Positions 35,906 through 48,440 of a stretch of DNA of 59,555 nt are shown one piece after another (position 1 is the stretch's first letter; each line of letters begins with the position of its first letter). Location of the stretch: positions 1 through 59,555 of the forward strand of contig JBBHKE010002775.1 of the NCBI GenBank assembly GCA_037447655.1, in the 5' to 3' direction. The DNA is from Zygnema cylindricum (lineage: Eukaryota > Streptophyta > Zygnematophyceae > Zygnematales > Zygnemataceae). A model generated the notes under the pieces. The model was not told the DNA's origin. It did not search any database and was given only the letters and a program-made list of their open reading frames with translations. Position numbers and translations under genes: made by a program.

Positions 35906-36936
35906 TATTTAACAATTACTTAATAAAAAATTTCCCATAATGAGTTGAGTCTTACTGATGGAATTTCAAAAAACGAAAAAGGTGAGGACATCGTTGGAGG
36001 AACGAATGAAGACTGATATGAAATGAGAACGAGGATGACTTGAAGGAGATGGAAGGGGAGGAGCATCACCGTGATTTTTTTGATGGCCCCTATAATGTGC
36101 CTCCTCCTTTGGATACTGACATTCAAAAAAAGATGAATTCATTACTCTCAATCATTCCAAGACATCAAGGACATCATGAATGCATGCTGTTCCAAGCAAC
36201 TTAGTCATGGAAGTGTACGGTAATGCTTCATTTATTTCTAAGCTTTGTCTTACTTTCTAATTGTATTTTTTTTTTTACAGTTTTGTTTTTATAATGATAT
36301 AACAATATGTTTATGTGTTAATGTGTTAATGTAAATTTGTTTGTTGTTTCATGAGTTTAACAAAAAAAAAATTGTGTAGGGGTTTTCTTTGGTTCATGTG
36401 CTTTACCTTTAATGAACTCAAAGGATATGAAAAGTCCAATGTTCTTTTGTAATTCTAGGAACGTGGATTTTGAATCGGTTACAAGTCTCGACAAAACCTT
36501 GGAGGTATATTTTATTTTTATTGCTCTATGATTTTTGTCATTTTCATTATTTTTAGTTTTACTACTTGGTGTTTTGGTTTGACTGAACTTTAACTCCTTA
36601 TACTTGGCATCCAAATTTTTTTTAAGACCTGTTTCGGTGTGGTTTTTCTTTTAAGAGGGAGAGGGAGAGGGGGGAGAGGGGGAGTGGAGGAGAGGGGCAA
36701 AGAACTTGTTGAGACTTCGTGGTAGTATCATCTTTCGGAGGTATAGCTTGTGCAGAAGGCGTAGAAAGGTCAAAAGTAAAAGGAAGGAAGAAAAAGGAGT
36801 TGTATTTGCATTGTGCTTAATATATATATTGAATGTTTTTTGAGGAACACCATTGTGAAGTGTATTTTATTTGGATTGTAATCTTTCACTACAATGTGCT
36901 ACCTGTAATTGAAGGATCAATTAACTATGTGCCTTC

Positions 36937-37012
36937 CAGCCACTGGCAAGGTCTTTCCAGCCACTGGCAGTCTTTCCAGCCACTGGCAGTCTTTCCAGCC
37001 ACTGTGTTGCCA
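36937..37012. repeat. 19-bp tandem repeat
   Basis: About four units of CAGTCTTTCCAGCCACTGG inside the 8.6-kb hAT element. Confidence 0.9.
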
Positions 37013-37707
37013 GTTATAGGTGGATTTGTAAGTTCTTTATGTAGGATCTTAAGCAAAAGACATTCACTCAAAATAAATTCATAAAACACAAATCATTTAC
37101 ACAGCGGAAGCTCATAAAAGACAAGAGGAATATTCAGCCAAAAATAATTATAAGTGTTCTTGACCGAAGCTTCTTTACATCATCTCTCTTCACTCTTCTC
37201 TCTCTTCTCTCTCTTCTTAAGTAATCTCTACTCCATGATTAATCATCTAAGATAGATTGATTAATGAGATTCAATATATTAGAATATAATTTGCACATAT
37301 ACACTGCTGCCTATATACTCGCTACTCTACAGTAAGAGACAACAAGGTAAGACAAGCAAGACTTAGCATAGCGACGAAGTCTGTCCCTAGCTGACTGTGC
37401 ACACTGCAAGGACGTTTCCACAAAGAAAGTAACAAGCTCTTTCTTCCTTCGAAACGACTAACTCTAAACGTTGACTTAAACACGTGTCGTCACACGAAAA
37501 CACCTGCACGCAAAATGTGACACTTGTGCACGAAAACATAAAGTGACGCGAAACGAAATAGTGCATTTCGTTCGCGGATAACAAAAGTACCGCCGCGAAA
37601 CGTCGTCAAACATTTTGTATGATGACGTGATACTTCACGTCAAACAAATAAATGTTAGTATGTCGCTTCGCGAAAATACCGCGAAACGACAATAACCCAA
37701 CACTTTA

Positions 37708-37950
37708 GGATACTACCCATGTTTTTGGTGGTTTCTCCCTTTGCTTAAGTTAGTAAAAATAAGTTTCTTTTCACAGACATGTATGTATGTAAGTTCTTTA
37801 GGATAAAACCCATGTTTTTTTTGGTTTCCCCCTTTGCTTAAATTAGTAAAAATAAGTTTCTTCTCACAGACATGTCTGTATGTTTTTTTTTTTTTTTTTT
37901 GTTCCCACTTAAAGTTTTTAAATGTTAGTATCTTTTCACATACATGTATG
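37708..37950. repeat. ~92-bp tandem repeat, 2.5 units
   Basis: ACCCATGTTTTTGGTGG...CACAGACATGTATGTATG repeats from about 37708 and 37802, with a partial third unit to 37950. It lies inside the hAT element. Confidence 0.75.
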
Positions 37951-38689
37951 ACAGAATCTGTGTTTTTCTTGATAGGGTTTGAATTCCTAACATAAACCTT
38001 TCCTTGTTCTCCTCATCTACTAGCATACTTCCATCTCCCCCTTTGTGAAACTTCCCACCATGCATACATCACACCCTCTACACCCCCCTTTAGCACAAAA
38101 CTTTTGTTAATTCTTGTTTTTTTTTTTTAATTCTCCTTATACTGTTTTTATTTTACTTGTGCAGTCGCGTTTTTGGGGCGATGCTTTTGGCGCGTCATCA
38201 ACGTTTCCCTTTCGATAAACTTTTCAAAATGTATTGCTCCATAAGAGGGAATTTATGGAAGAAGCATCTTCATATTCGGATGGAACGATGTACATAGTTG
38301 TGGAGGTTTTGGTTGGCGTTGCAAGTTTAGGGATTATGTTTACTATTGTTGGTCGTTGCACGTAATGTACATATTAATCTTGTTGTAAATAGAGGATTTT
38401 TGATATGGTACACGAATACTTTAGATGTGGGCGTTGTGTATTTCATTCTGAGTGTGAAAAAATGTAATCTATGATTATGATAATTGGTTATTATGTTTTT
38501 TCGTGTAGAATCTAAGTTTTAGCCAACTAGGTGTTTTGCCACCATATGGGTATTTAATTTTCTTTGTGTTCAGTATATTTTTTCGATGTGTAGTGCCTCA
38601 ACACTTTTCTTTTTATGATTTGAACAAGTTTGAGCTTAAACTCAACTTCGTAGTTTGACTTCATGGGTCATGGAATTTACGGTGTCTTC

Positions 38690-39175
38690 TTATCAAGCAT
38701 CACTGTTTGAAGTGTTTGAAGTGTTGGCATATATCAGGAACCTGTTTGAAGTGTGTGCATAAAACATGACCATAATTCAAGTGTTGCATAAAATGGGACC
38801 ATGTTTGTGTTGCATCAGACAAGCGTTGCATAAAGCAAGTGTTGTTTGAAGTGTTGCATGAAACATGACCTTTTTTCAAGTGTTGTATAAATCAAGACCC
38901 TGTAGTGTTGCTTAAAACAGCTTAAAACAGGACATTGATTCAGGTGTTGCATAAAACAAGTGTTATTCTAAATGTTACATAAAACAAGTGTTGTTTTAAA
39001 TGTTGCATAAAACAAGTGTTGTTTCAAGTGTTGCATAAAATAAGTGATGCATAAAACACAACCCTGTTTCAAGTGTTGCATAAAACAAGTGTTGCATAAA
39101 ACAGGACCATGTTTCAAGTGTTTTATAAAACATGACTACTTTGTTAAGTGTTGCATAAAACATGACTACGTTGTT
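38690..39175. repeat. minisatellite of AGTGTTGCATAAAACA-type units
   Basis: About twenty variant units of CAAGTGTTGCATAAAACATG, with variable spacing, lie near the right end of the hAT element. Subterminal repeats in hAT elements often bind transposase, but these do not match the ATACAATATG words at the other end. Confidence 0.75.
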
Positions 39176-40069
39176 TTACTGGGGTCAGTTTTGCTTCTCG
39201 CTTGTGCATTTTTCTGTGTTGTGATATTAACTATTTTTATGCGAACGAGTGTTCATGAATGTAAATGTAGGTATAAGTATTTAGGATAGGAAACAACCAC
39301 AAACCTACTTCTGGTTTTAATTAAATGTGTAAAACGTTGTCACTTTTACAGGCATATTGTATTCAACTTCAATACCTACCAATTTTTAGTAATTCTGAAA
39401 CACTTGTTCATTTCGGGGCAGAGTGAGATCCATGTTTTTTGTTATCCTTCCTTGTTTTTACATGGTTAGGTGTGATACCCCGTACCAAATGCCACGTGAT
39501 GTTTTCTTGTTATATTTGAATATCATACTTCAGACCTTTTTCGTGACAGTTAACCATACTGAAACAAATAACAGTTTTAGAAATATTCAGGCTGATTGTT
39601 TTTGGGATTGTAGGGCTTAAAATCGTACACTAGAGAACTTGAAAACCACATATACTGTTTCTTTACATTTTATGTAATGGTGGGATATTGACTTGTATTT
39701 TTTTCTTTGGCAGTTTTTAGCTTGTGGTCGGTTTGCTTGGTCTGTTATCCACTTTTTTTTTAATTTGTTTTCCGTGATTCATTCACGGTAAAAAAAAAAA
39801 TTGCTTGCCCGTCCGCGGTTTTTTTGTTTTTCCCGGTTTTTTTTCATGTGCAATGTCATCATAAGTTGTGTCAGTTTTCGTCACCTAAAAAATTTCGTTC
39901 GGCGGTGTGCGGTGTACTATGATCATAAGTTAGATTCGTACGTTCCTACATGGGTGTGCACAACGCACACACATACAGTATGCCTACACTGCGCGAGTTT
40001 TGTGCCGAGTTTTGTGCGCCTACCAAATGCCTTCCATAAAAACGCCTAATTTTGAGCTGTGCTCTAAAG

Positions 40070-40853
40070 TCACGTGCCTTTGGACAAGGTGACCGTAAAA
40101 TATTTGTCGGAAAGAAATACGGTTTTTTTCGTTGATGTCCAACTTGTAAGGATTTCAACTTTTTTACGAAAATTACGTAGTATTCGTCTCTTTTATACAT
40201 TTCGTAAAATTCGTGTAGATTTCACAGTACTGCCACGTACAAAAACGTACAGAAGCGTAATTTTAGAAAATCCTAAAATTTTTAAAAAGTACGGAATTAT
40301 AACTAAAATGTACGAGATTGTATGAAATTGTACCCTAAAAAACCTAATAGTACAGAATATCCACGGCAGCCATACTGAAATAAAAATGAGCATACAACAA
40401 TGTACCTTAGAAACCCTAAAAAACCCTCTGAAATAACCCTAAAATGTACGAATATATACGGACACTGTACGTAACTGTAAAAATATTGTACGGGTACAAA
40501 GTAAAGTACGTTTTTTGTTTACTTTTTATCATCGCTTGATGCGTACAATACGTAGTATTCGTTAATTTACACCGTGCGTAATATGCGCACAAGACAACTA
40601 TGGTTTTTTCTTGAAAGTCAACAGAGTGAAAGAGATCTCTGAGGTACATTGACGCAATACACTTGCAAAGTACACGTATATAATACGCAAGTACAGACTT
40701 CTATACGAAAATGGTTGATTTTCAAATCTTTGACGATTTTAGAGATTTGATCGTAAACTTACAAAGAACCACTAAGTCAAAACGCGTATGTAAAAACTTG
40801 TTTACAGACGATACGTAATGTAACCGAGGCCCCTACAAAACAGAAATTTTGCA
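40070..40853. other. intergenic between the two hAT elements
   Basis: AT-rich and unusually dense in TGTACG/CGTACA words. No gene was recognised. It is the unduplicated host DNA separating the two independent insertions. Confidence 0.5.
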
Positions 40854-41271
40854 GTCTGTACCATAGTTCATCTACCCCTATATTATTAAATAAATCTACC
40901 CACAGCACCCTCCTCCTCCCTTTGCAACCGTTTACAATAATTAACGCTAATTTTTACTCTTTGCCTCACTCCACTCCTCCACCTAATCGACCTTCCAATC
41001 TCAATTTCACTCTCATCGATTTTATCTATATTATCAAGCCTATTATCAAAATTTTCAGGCCCTACACCTGGGTTTTCTTGCCCACGTCATGCTATATATG
41101 CAGTTTCAACACTATCATTATCGGGTACGTTATCATTCTCAAGTACGTTATCACTCTCAGTAAACATGTTTTCTCCTCTAAATAAGTCTACATCGATGAA
41201 TGTTCTTTCCACAATGTATTTTTCTTCTCTCATTTTTGTTTGACGTTTAATTTTCTTCCTTTCGGTACATT

Positions 41272-41475
41272 TTAATTTATTTGAAAGATTAATAGGAAAT
41301 TGAGCACATAAACGTTGTCGTTGAGAGCCTTCAATAGATGATTTGTGAAGACCTTTGCGCCCTCTACTATAGTAACTAAACAATTCTTACATTTGAAACA
41401 ATAATTTCCCGTTCTATATAATTTTTCTGTTGTGTGTTTCCACACCTCAGATTGAGGTCCTCCCATGTATTCGCG
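41272..41475 (-). pseudogene. BED-finger fragment of hAT transposase
   Basis: The open frame reads SEVWKHTTEKLYRTGNYCFK then CKNCLVTIVEGAKVFTNHLL. This is a C-x2-C...H arrangement as in BED zinc fingers at the N-terminus of hAT transposases. It is better preserved than the copy at 33850-33990. A DNA-binding fragment without the catalytic domain could only act by competing for ends, if it is expressed at all. Confidence 0.6.
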
Positions 41476-41662
41476 AAAATCAATTGCTATAAAAACAATT
41501 AAAGGGATTCCAATATAAAAAGACAAATCATAAACCTTACGTCATCCACTGACAGCATTAAGTGTTGCCTCTTGCGATCAATTTTCAATACTAGCAAAAG
41601 AAGAAAACAAAATAAAAAAGGAAGAAAAGTAAGAAATAAAAAAACAAAAAAATAAGTGTACT

Positions 41663-41706
<44 letters not shown>

Positions 41707-42139
41707 ATATGTTATAAAAACTCTCTAAAAAATTAGATACATATCGTAAAGAACAAATTTTTAGCGCGATCGAATGTACAATTCATCCATTCGAAAAAAC
41801 AGTATCTTTTGGATTCTATATAGGACAAAGAGCTATCTCATGGTGTGTGGAAAAAATATCAACGGGATAACACAATCAAAGATAATTTAGATGCATGCAG
41901 GTTACACCCAGTTTTCACAAACTACTTTCAAACCCTAGAAACTCCTTAAGGAACCCTAAACAAATCCTCATAAAACCAACTGGATACTAATAAATCCTAA
42001 ATAACCTTAGAAAACCCTAAATTCCCAAGAGTTGTGTGACATACTTTGGCAAAATATACTGTAAAATGTTGACATAAATCAGGCATAAAAACAAGAAAAA
42101 CAGTCGAAGTACGAGAAATAAACTTAAAAGAAGGTATAC

Positions 42140-42734
42140 CTGAAGAGTTCGGAGAGTCTCATCTACACTTCGTCTAATGGCTAAGTTGTTAATGGTGGCG
42201 TGGTGGATGATTCCTTTTCTGCCAATGATGAACAAACCTTGGAGTGCAATACCCTGCATTTCAAAAGAATAAAACGAAGGAGAGGGAGAGGGAGAGGGAG
42301 AGGGTAAAGGATGAGTTTTATTAGGTACACAATGAAGTACCTTTTCAAGATTTAAGGAGTACAATAACTTGTAATTAAAAAGAGTAAAAAATTCAAAAAG
42401 AGATTTGTTTTATGAGATGAAGAAATGAATATTTTTTCAAATACAAGGGAGTGCAAACCTTGTGGAGCTGAAAAGTTTGAATGTAGAGTTTTGAATTTAA
42501 ATAGATAATATTACAAAATATTACATACCACACTATATCCTCCATACATATAACAGAAAATCAGACAGGCATGCAATGAAAAGTTTAAATTGCTTGGCAA
42601 AAACAATCTACACTAATAGCGATTCATGGTGTACTAGAAGGAGAGAAAGCTTACCACGGTGTCTACGGAAACACCGTAAATTTCGGTGTTAAGTTTCGCG
42701 AACTCCACGTGACGGTCGCTGAAGGCAGTGATTT
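42140..42734 (-). pseudogene. captured 2-Cys peroxiredoxin exons in the 3.0-kb hAT (frame open)
   Basis: Minus-strand exons 42734-42655 and 42253-42140 encode [20 protein letters not shown] then VSVDTV, and [20 protein letters not shown] then [18 protein letters not shown]. Both are free of stops, with intact AG acceptors and GT donors and compatible phase 0 at the join. Splicing them would skip the normal middle exon and give a fragment without either catalytic cysteine, so peroxidase activity is not expected. The parent gene is not in this window. The open frame contrasts with the two stops in the neighbouring copy. Confidence 0.8.
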
Positions 42735-43877
42735 CTGTGACCGATCCATCAGCCTTACAAAGATTAGTAATGCAAAATTTTATCTCTTTACCCCCATTTC
42801 TTCCTCTTCCTCTTCCCCTTCTTTTCCCCTTTTCTTTCTCTTCCCTTCCCTCATCTGACCCACTTTCCTTTCTAACATCCTCTTTTCCCCTTTACTCTCT
42901 ATTTTTGCACATGACTACTAAATCACAATGCTACTTGAATGCACTGCATAGAATAAAATAACACTGTAACACAGTGTGAAACACAACTTTATTGAAGATA
43001 AACGCAAAAAGTCGGGTATCTCTTACTTACACTACATTGCGACTGTACAATACAAATGACAAATACATTGCATTTAAAAGAACGTATATTACAAATACAA
43101 ATTACAAATACACATTTCAAATCCACATTGCAAACACACGTCACTTTACAAACACATACCAATTTCGTTCCACTTCACACAAACTAATTGTATAAACCAT
43201 GGCTATTTTTTATAATGAACCCTAAAACTTGGGGGGAGGGAAACGAATTCATGGAGAAGACGTGGAGGGCTGAAATGCGTGCGATGGAGTGAAATGCGTG
43301 CGGAGTAGTGAAATAAGTGCAGTGGAGTTAAAATGAGCGCGGTGGAGAGCGGTGAGAGTGCGACGAGAGAGTGTACGGAGAGTTCATAGTTTTTACCGAA
43401 AGTGTTTTTGCAGCCACCAACGGGCAGGTTTTAGTAATTTTTTTGGCAGTGTGGAATTTTTTTTTTTATCGTCCCATACTGCCTGGTTGGTCAATTTGAT
43501 GCTTTATTTAGTGTGGCCTTCAAAATTGCAGACGCTAATATGACAGATTGTCCTGTCGTAAGTTGTGTTATGGGCTTTTCGTGTGATCTTCTTAAGTCGC
43601 TACTTTGATCAACGACCGTCAGATCGTCCGAATTTGACGGTTTAAATAAAAAGTACCTCAAGACCCACAAAAAAATAATCTTTTGTCCGAATGTTTTTTA
43701 AAATTTAGGCATGACGTTTAATTCTCTATCGATCGATGTGCAACTCAACCCTGTTACTATTTTTTTTTCATTTTGAGGCCAATACAATATGGGTCCTAAG
43801 GTCATATTGTATGTTTGGCGTCCAATAGGCATATTGTATGGGCGTACTTTCACCTACTTTTGAACTATGGTCCGTAC

Positions 43878-44928
43878 TATTACAAAGACCTCCTGATGTA
43901 ACCTTACACCAAATACGTAATTATATGAATTACAGAATTAGTACTTTTTTGTCGGTTACATTTTGCGGAGTCTACCTTCAAGTCACCGAACGAAAATCAC
44001 GTCGTACGTGGCGTATCAGACAATTTGTCTTTTTCGATAAAATAACATATTATATAAAATGTAAAATATTATATTTAAAAATACGTAATATCGCGATATA
44101 TATCGCGATGATTTTTTCTGGTCCCGGTACGATATATTGAGGATTCTGCTAGATCGATGGTCGATATATCTAATATCGATATCAGCGCGATATGAATTTG
44201 CTCGATACCAAACACTAATGGTTCCAGTCAACGCGTGACAATACGCACGAGGATTGGTCAAGAGTTGGGGAGCGCTATGATTTTTTCAGTCAACGCGTGA
44301 CCATATGCACGGGGATTGGTCATGAGGACATTCACTGCTGTAGTTCGGGCAGGCGTTATAACTTGAACCAAATAGGGAAATTGAGACGTGCAGTTGATAT
44401 ATGGAGATGTTAAGGTCATTACGTGGCACTGCCAGAAAGTGAGATTGTGGACACGTGGACCAGAAAAGCGACTCGCTTCGAAAAATGTTGAAGCTGAAAT
44501 GAAAAAGACCCTTGCGGAAATTCTGTGCGGACTCCACATAATGTGCGTAATTTCTAAAATACTACAGTACGGTACGGTAGCTATTTCGTGCGTTTTCGAA
44601 TCACAAAATGGAATCTGCTTTATTTGGTACGTTTTATATGCGGATCATTAAGCGTAGTAAACTATTCACACTGAACTGCAGCACATTACTGGAGTTAGTG
44701 TGGAACGGAAGTGACTGCATCGCTTTAGAGTTTCAGAATTCTAGGGTTTCAGAATTTTAGGGTTTCAAAATTTGTGAAAGAATCTAATCGCAACCCTAAA
44801 ATTTCTTAAACATCAATTTGCTCTGAAGAAGAACAAGGATTTGGTAAACCTCTCGAAAAAGATTAGAATAAGAAACGGTCACTTATGCGGTTATTGCAAC
44901 TTTTTTGTGATTTTTATTTCTAATAGCC
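43878..44928. other. intergenic with CGATAT run and a 61-bp direct repeat
   Basis: 44090-44215 is rich in CGCGATATATCGCG-type words like 31245-31375. At 44226-44325 the phrase CAGTCAACGCGTGACNATA...GGATTGGTCA occurs twice with a 61-bp period. Short open frames on the minus strand across it reflect the repeat. No gene was recognised before 44929. Confidence 0.5.
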
Positions 44929-46275
44929 ATGGCTACTCCTACTAACTTTTACAAGAATCCAGCGTACGGTTACGCCAAACAATTTAAAATTTCTTCTGTG
45001 CTCGAGAATCTACAAGGTGAGTGCTGAATTGTATGGAGAATCTGATGATTATACTTTTGTTTAAAATTCTTTGGATTTCTAGTGCTTGTTGTACGTTAAC
45101 TTGGTAGCAAATTGAATCAAATATGTGATAGAAGCCATGGTAACAACCTGAATAAACTCAATTTTGTATATTATTCTTCCAATATCAGCTCAAAAATCTA
45201 AGAGTTATTACTTTGTCGGAACTTTTTGAATTTGATGTCATTTTTGACAATGCTTCACAAAAAAAAATTAGCAAAATTTTGGTAAAGCAAGGGAAGAGTT
45301 TATCAAGTTAGACATTTCTTTTTATGGCTCACCTGTAAACTCAAATTTATGTTTAAAACTTGTAGTCAGTTTACTTCTTCTATTACAATTTAAATTTTTA
45401 GCCGTCAAGATCCACACTAATTACAGTGGGTGTCCTTTGTGGCTGTTTTGCAGCCTACAGAGCTGCAAGTGGAGGTCTTGTGGAATCAGAATCTCATGGA
45501 TCTGCCCATAATGTGCCACGTCATCCTTCAGAAAGTAAGTACACTGTAATCATCGATGTTAATCGAATGTGAATTCCGTAAATGTAATTATTTCTACCCT
45601 AGTAGTACACCATGCATCGTTGATACAATAATTTGGTCCCTTATTTTTTCTAAGCCTCTGAACAGATAGCTGCGTTATTTTGCTAATTGTTCCGTTCTCA
45701 ACGCTAATTTGTAAGCGGTTTACAATCGTCCACGCCATGCAGACCGAAATGTAATTATTAATAGTAAATTACTAAAATTTTAAAACAATCCTCACACTAA
45801 TCATTAAGGATTTTTAGTGGTAATCCTCACACTAATCATTAAGTATTTTTTAATGGTAATAGCGATTCTTGTTGTACACTTTAATCATCAATAATTATCG
45901 GCACTATATCCGTAACTATATCTGTAATTTCATTGGTTTCATCACCATGTCTATGCAGGTTGTTGGCTTGCCTTTTTGAGATTTTATGTGTGGACGTTTT
46001 ACATGGTTGTGTCATATTTGGCCACAATGTATTGAATATAATGTCTTAAGATGTAATTGATGTATTGGATACTTTACTTGGATCTGGATTGGATCGCTTT
46101 TGTAAGATTTCAGTTTGTCTGCATTTTACTATATCTTTTTACAAACCATTTTTTTTATGGAATTCTCACATATAGAAAGCATATGTGTAATTTTAGGTCA
46201 AGAATTGGCCAACGGAACAAAAAGACGACTTCCACGAATTTTAGAAGAGGGTCCATTGAAGAAATTGCAAAAAAG
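44929..46275 (+). CDS. 5' exons of a small plant protein of unknown function
   Basis: Exons 44929-45016, 45454-45534 and 46197-46275 join in phases 1, 1 and then 2. They encode MATPTNFYKNPAYGYAKQFK, ISSVLENLQAYRAASGG, then VPRHPSESQELANGTKRRLP and RILEEGPLKKLQK. The N-terminal pattern (NFYKNP, SSVLxNLQAY) resembles short plant proteins of unknown function that I cannot name with certainty. The third exon ends at AG-GTAGC in phase 2, so further exons are required. Candidates near 46855 and 47129 did not give a convincing continuation. The assembly gap at 47063-47072 lies in the same interval. The second intron carries a TA-family MITE. Confidence 0.55.
45606..45876. mobile_element. MITE, TA family, in intron 2
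   Basis: It starts TACACCATGCATCGTTGATA and ends TAATAGCGATTCTTGTTGTA, both ends drifted. An internal phrase AATCCTCACACTAATCATTA occurs twice in tandem. Confidence 0.7.
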
Positions 46276-46315
46276 GTAGCATATAATCCCAAACAACAAC
46301 TTTTAGAGTCCACTA

Positions 46316-46690
46316 CATCTTAGATCATTAGAGTCAATAACTCTCTTTCGAGTGCGTGTTTTTTTGACCCACAATGGTAAATTAGTGTTACCGACACTAT
46401 TCAGTTAAGTAGCCCAAGGAAAAATACAATTTAGTGTAGTTTAATCCTCATTAAGTCTTAACACTAATCATTCATTGACTCTAATAGTGAAAGGTGTAAT
46501 CCTTACATCTCTACTAGAGTTGGTGAATCATCAACGTTAAAGCAACTTCAGAATTTGACTACACTAAATTATATTTTGCCACGTGGCTCATTATGGGCAA
46601 TTAATTAAATAGTGTCAGTAACATTAATTTATGATTTTGGGTCAAAAATAGACGCACTCGAATTAAAGTCATCAAGTCTACTTTTTGTTA
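46316..46690. mobile_element. two related MITE remnants in opposite orientation
   Basis: 46510-46690 matches the intron-2 repeat at 13405-13590. The preceding 46320-46500 carries the same phrases reversed (GACCCACAATGG, AATTTAGTGTAGTTTAATCC, CTAATAGTGAAAGGTGTA). Together they form a loose inverted pair. Confidence 0.6.
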
Positions 46691-47888
46691 TTGAAATGAA
46701 CATTGTTTCCACTTTATGTTTGAATCGAGAAAATCTTCAGTGAAACAGTTATCTGAATCCAGACTAGTTACGGTCAACTTAACAGTTTTCCGTTACAGTT
46801 ACAGTTATCCGTTACAATAGACTCTTTTAATCTTTTGTTTTTTTTTGGTTTTAGAGACAAATTTGGGTTCAGGCAATTCATTTCTTTCTCAAAAACGACA
46901 AATAATTGTCACGACAACGAAGTGAGTATAAATCGACAACCATTGTATTAGGACAAAAGGGGAAAAAGAAAGGGGAAAAGAAAAGGGAAAAACAAAGAGA
47001 AAAAACTGGTATTTTTTTGGCTTTCTTTGGAATAGTTTTATGGAAGGCAGTTGAGTTATTGGNNNNNNNNNNGGCATGACCAAGACATGACAGATGGCAT
47101 ACAAATTTAAAATTTTGCAACATGAAGTATGAACGCTCAGCTGACAGCTTTTCCACATCACCTAGCAAGATTGGAAGTCTCAGCTAATGTGAAGCCTGCA
47201 AGACGACAAAAACCTATAATTCAAATTCAACTGCCTGCCAAAATACTTCCGTTGAGGAGAAAGGCCAAAATGGTACAAAATGATGGAGAATGCTGCAGTC
47301 CTCTGTTTGAAACGTGATGCACATCACAGCTTGTAAAATTATGTTGCAGCTGGCCGTTTGTAAAATGATGCACGAAGTTTCTGAATGATGGTGCGGTTTA
47401 GTGCAAGCGACACTTACATCATTTTCTTTTTTTACAAGCGGGAAAGTCAGCAAGTATGAAGTACAACGTTTTAAAATTTAAACATACGGTAGACAGTACA
47501 GAACCAGTACGGCAGATCAAAACATGGGTCCTGTGTATTTTACTATTTTATAATTCTCTAATAAAATATTACAAGTCGCACTAAATACAAAACCCATATT
47601 ATACGCACTCCTACGATGGCTCACCAGCACCCATCACATGTTGACGAAAGTATGCGTCAGGTCTGGGACCGTCACTCTGACGTCAAAATACACCTGATGT
47701 GACGTCACTTATTTCCAAAACGACAAATCGAGCAAAAAACTCAGCACTACAATTGAGATGGCCAGACAGAAAATCTGTGCACATGCGTGGCAGTAATATA
47801 AACCGTCGATTCTCGAAGCACCTCTTTTCGATACAGCTTTCTGACGTGGAAAGTCCAAATCAAACGTACTTTTTATGAGAGATTTAAC
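46691..47888. other. mostly unassigned; includes a possible 3' exon
   Basis: A 63-codon frame at 47129-47317 (KPARRQKPIIQIQLPAKILP) is Lys/Arg-rich and could be a late exon of the preceding gene, but its splice phase was not established. The rest shows no gene. Confidence 0.3.
47063..47072. other. assembly gap (10 Ns)
   Basis: Ten unknown bases; the true gap length is not known. Confidence 0.98.
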
Positions 47889-48393
47889 TACACCGCGAAT
47901 CGTAATTAGAGTAATGAAAAAATTAGAGTACAAAAACTAAAAAAACAAATTAGAGTAATTAACGTTAATTTATGTGATAGAGCTGTTTCAAGTATGAAGT
48001 TTACTCTAATTTATTTAAGTACTCTAATTTGGCACGCTAATATCCTCTACTGTAAATAAGGTAGTCGTACAGAATTTGGCAAAACGTACAGTTTATCGTC
48101 ACTATGACGTTTGCACTACGCGGTTTGTTAAAACGCAGTTACATGACAACGGCCTGTATTAAATCATTATTTGTACTTTTTTACTTAATAAAGTACAATA
48201 TTGCACGGTCTGACACCGTTCGTACTCCACACTATTTAAAGCGAACATGTAATAGAATTAAAAACGCTAATTAAACTTTACCTTAAATAGAATAATGAAA
48301 AAATTAGAGTCATTTACTCTATTTCATGTGATAGAGTCGAAATTTCGAGCGACCGAATTAGAGTAATTAACTCTAATTACGATTCGCGGTGTA
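47889..48393. mobile_element. TA-family composite MITE, 505 bp
   Basis: The outer ends TACACCGCGAATCGTAATTA and TAATTACGATTCGCGGTGTA are nearly perfect inverted repeats flanked by TA. The interior has repeated AATTAGAGTAATTAACTCTA-type phrases. Confidence 0.85.
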
Positions 48394-48440
48394 CCGTATA
48401 CGAGTTCAAATGCTTCGTACAATTGTTTACCGTAACTACT

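Larger units (their letters stand above)
31420..40061 (+). mobile_element. hAT transposon, 8642 bp, with captured host exons
   Basis: The left terminus CATAGTTCAAAAGTAGG with its ATACAATATG cluster faces a decayed right terminus (AACGCCTAATTTTGAGCTGTG). Flanks are CTCCAAAG (31412-31419) and CTCTAAAG (40062-40069), a 7/8 match to an 8-bp target duplication as expected for hAT. Inside, left to right, are an open stretch near 31845-32040, two peroxiredoxin exons, a BED-finger region, the decayed transposase, and several tandem repeats. The transposase is broken, so the copy is no longer autonomous. The short family members in this window carry the same two ends and look like internal deletion products. 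Confidence 0.85.
40862..43869 (-). mobile_element. hAT deletion derivative, 3008 bp, inverted relative to its neighbour
   Basis: The right terminus is the full family end (TTCACCTACTTTTGAACTATG). The left terminus keeps only CATAGTTCA before jumping to sequence matching position 34462 of the 8.6-kb element. Flanks GTCTGTAC (40854-40861) and GTCCGTAC (43870-43877) form a 7/8 target duplication distinct from its neighbour's. It therefore inserted independently and is not half of a single palindromic element. It lacks the transposase core and cannot move itself. Confidence 0.85.

Noticed and set aside
31420-43869. A single 12.4-kb palindromic transposon
   Set aside because: The arms have separate, different imperfect target octamers (CTCCAAAG/CTCTAAAG and GTCTGTAC/GTCCGTAC) with about 790 bp of other DNA between, so they are two insertions.
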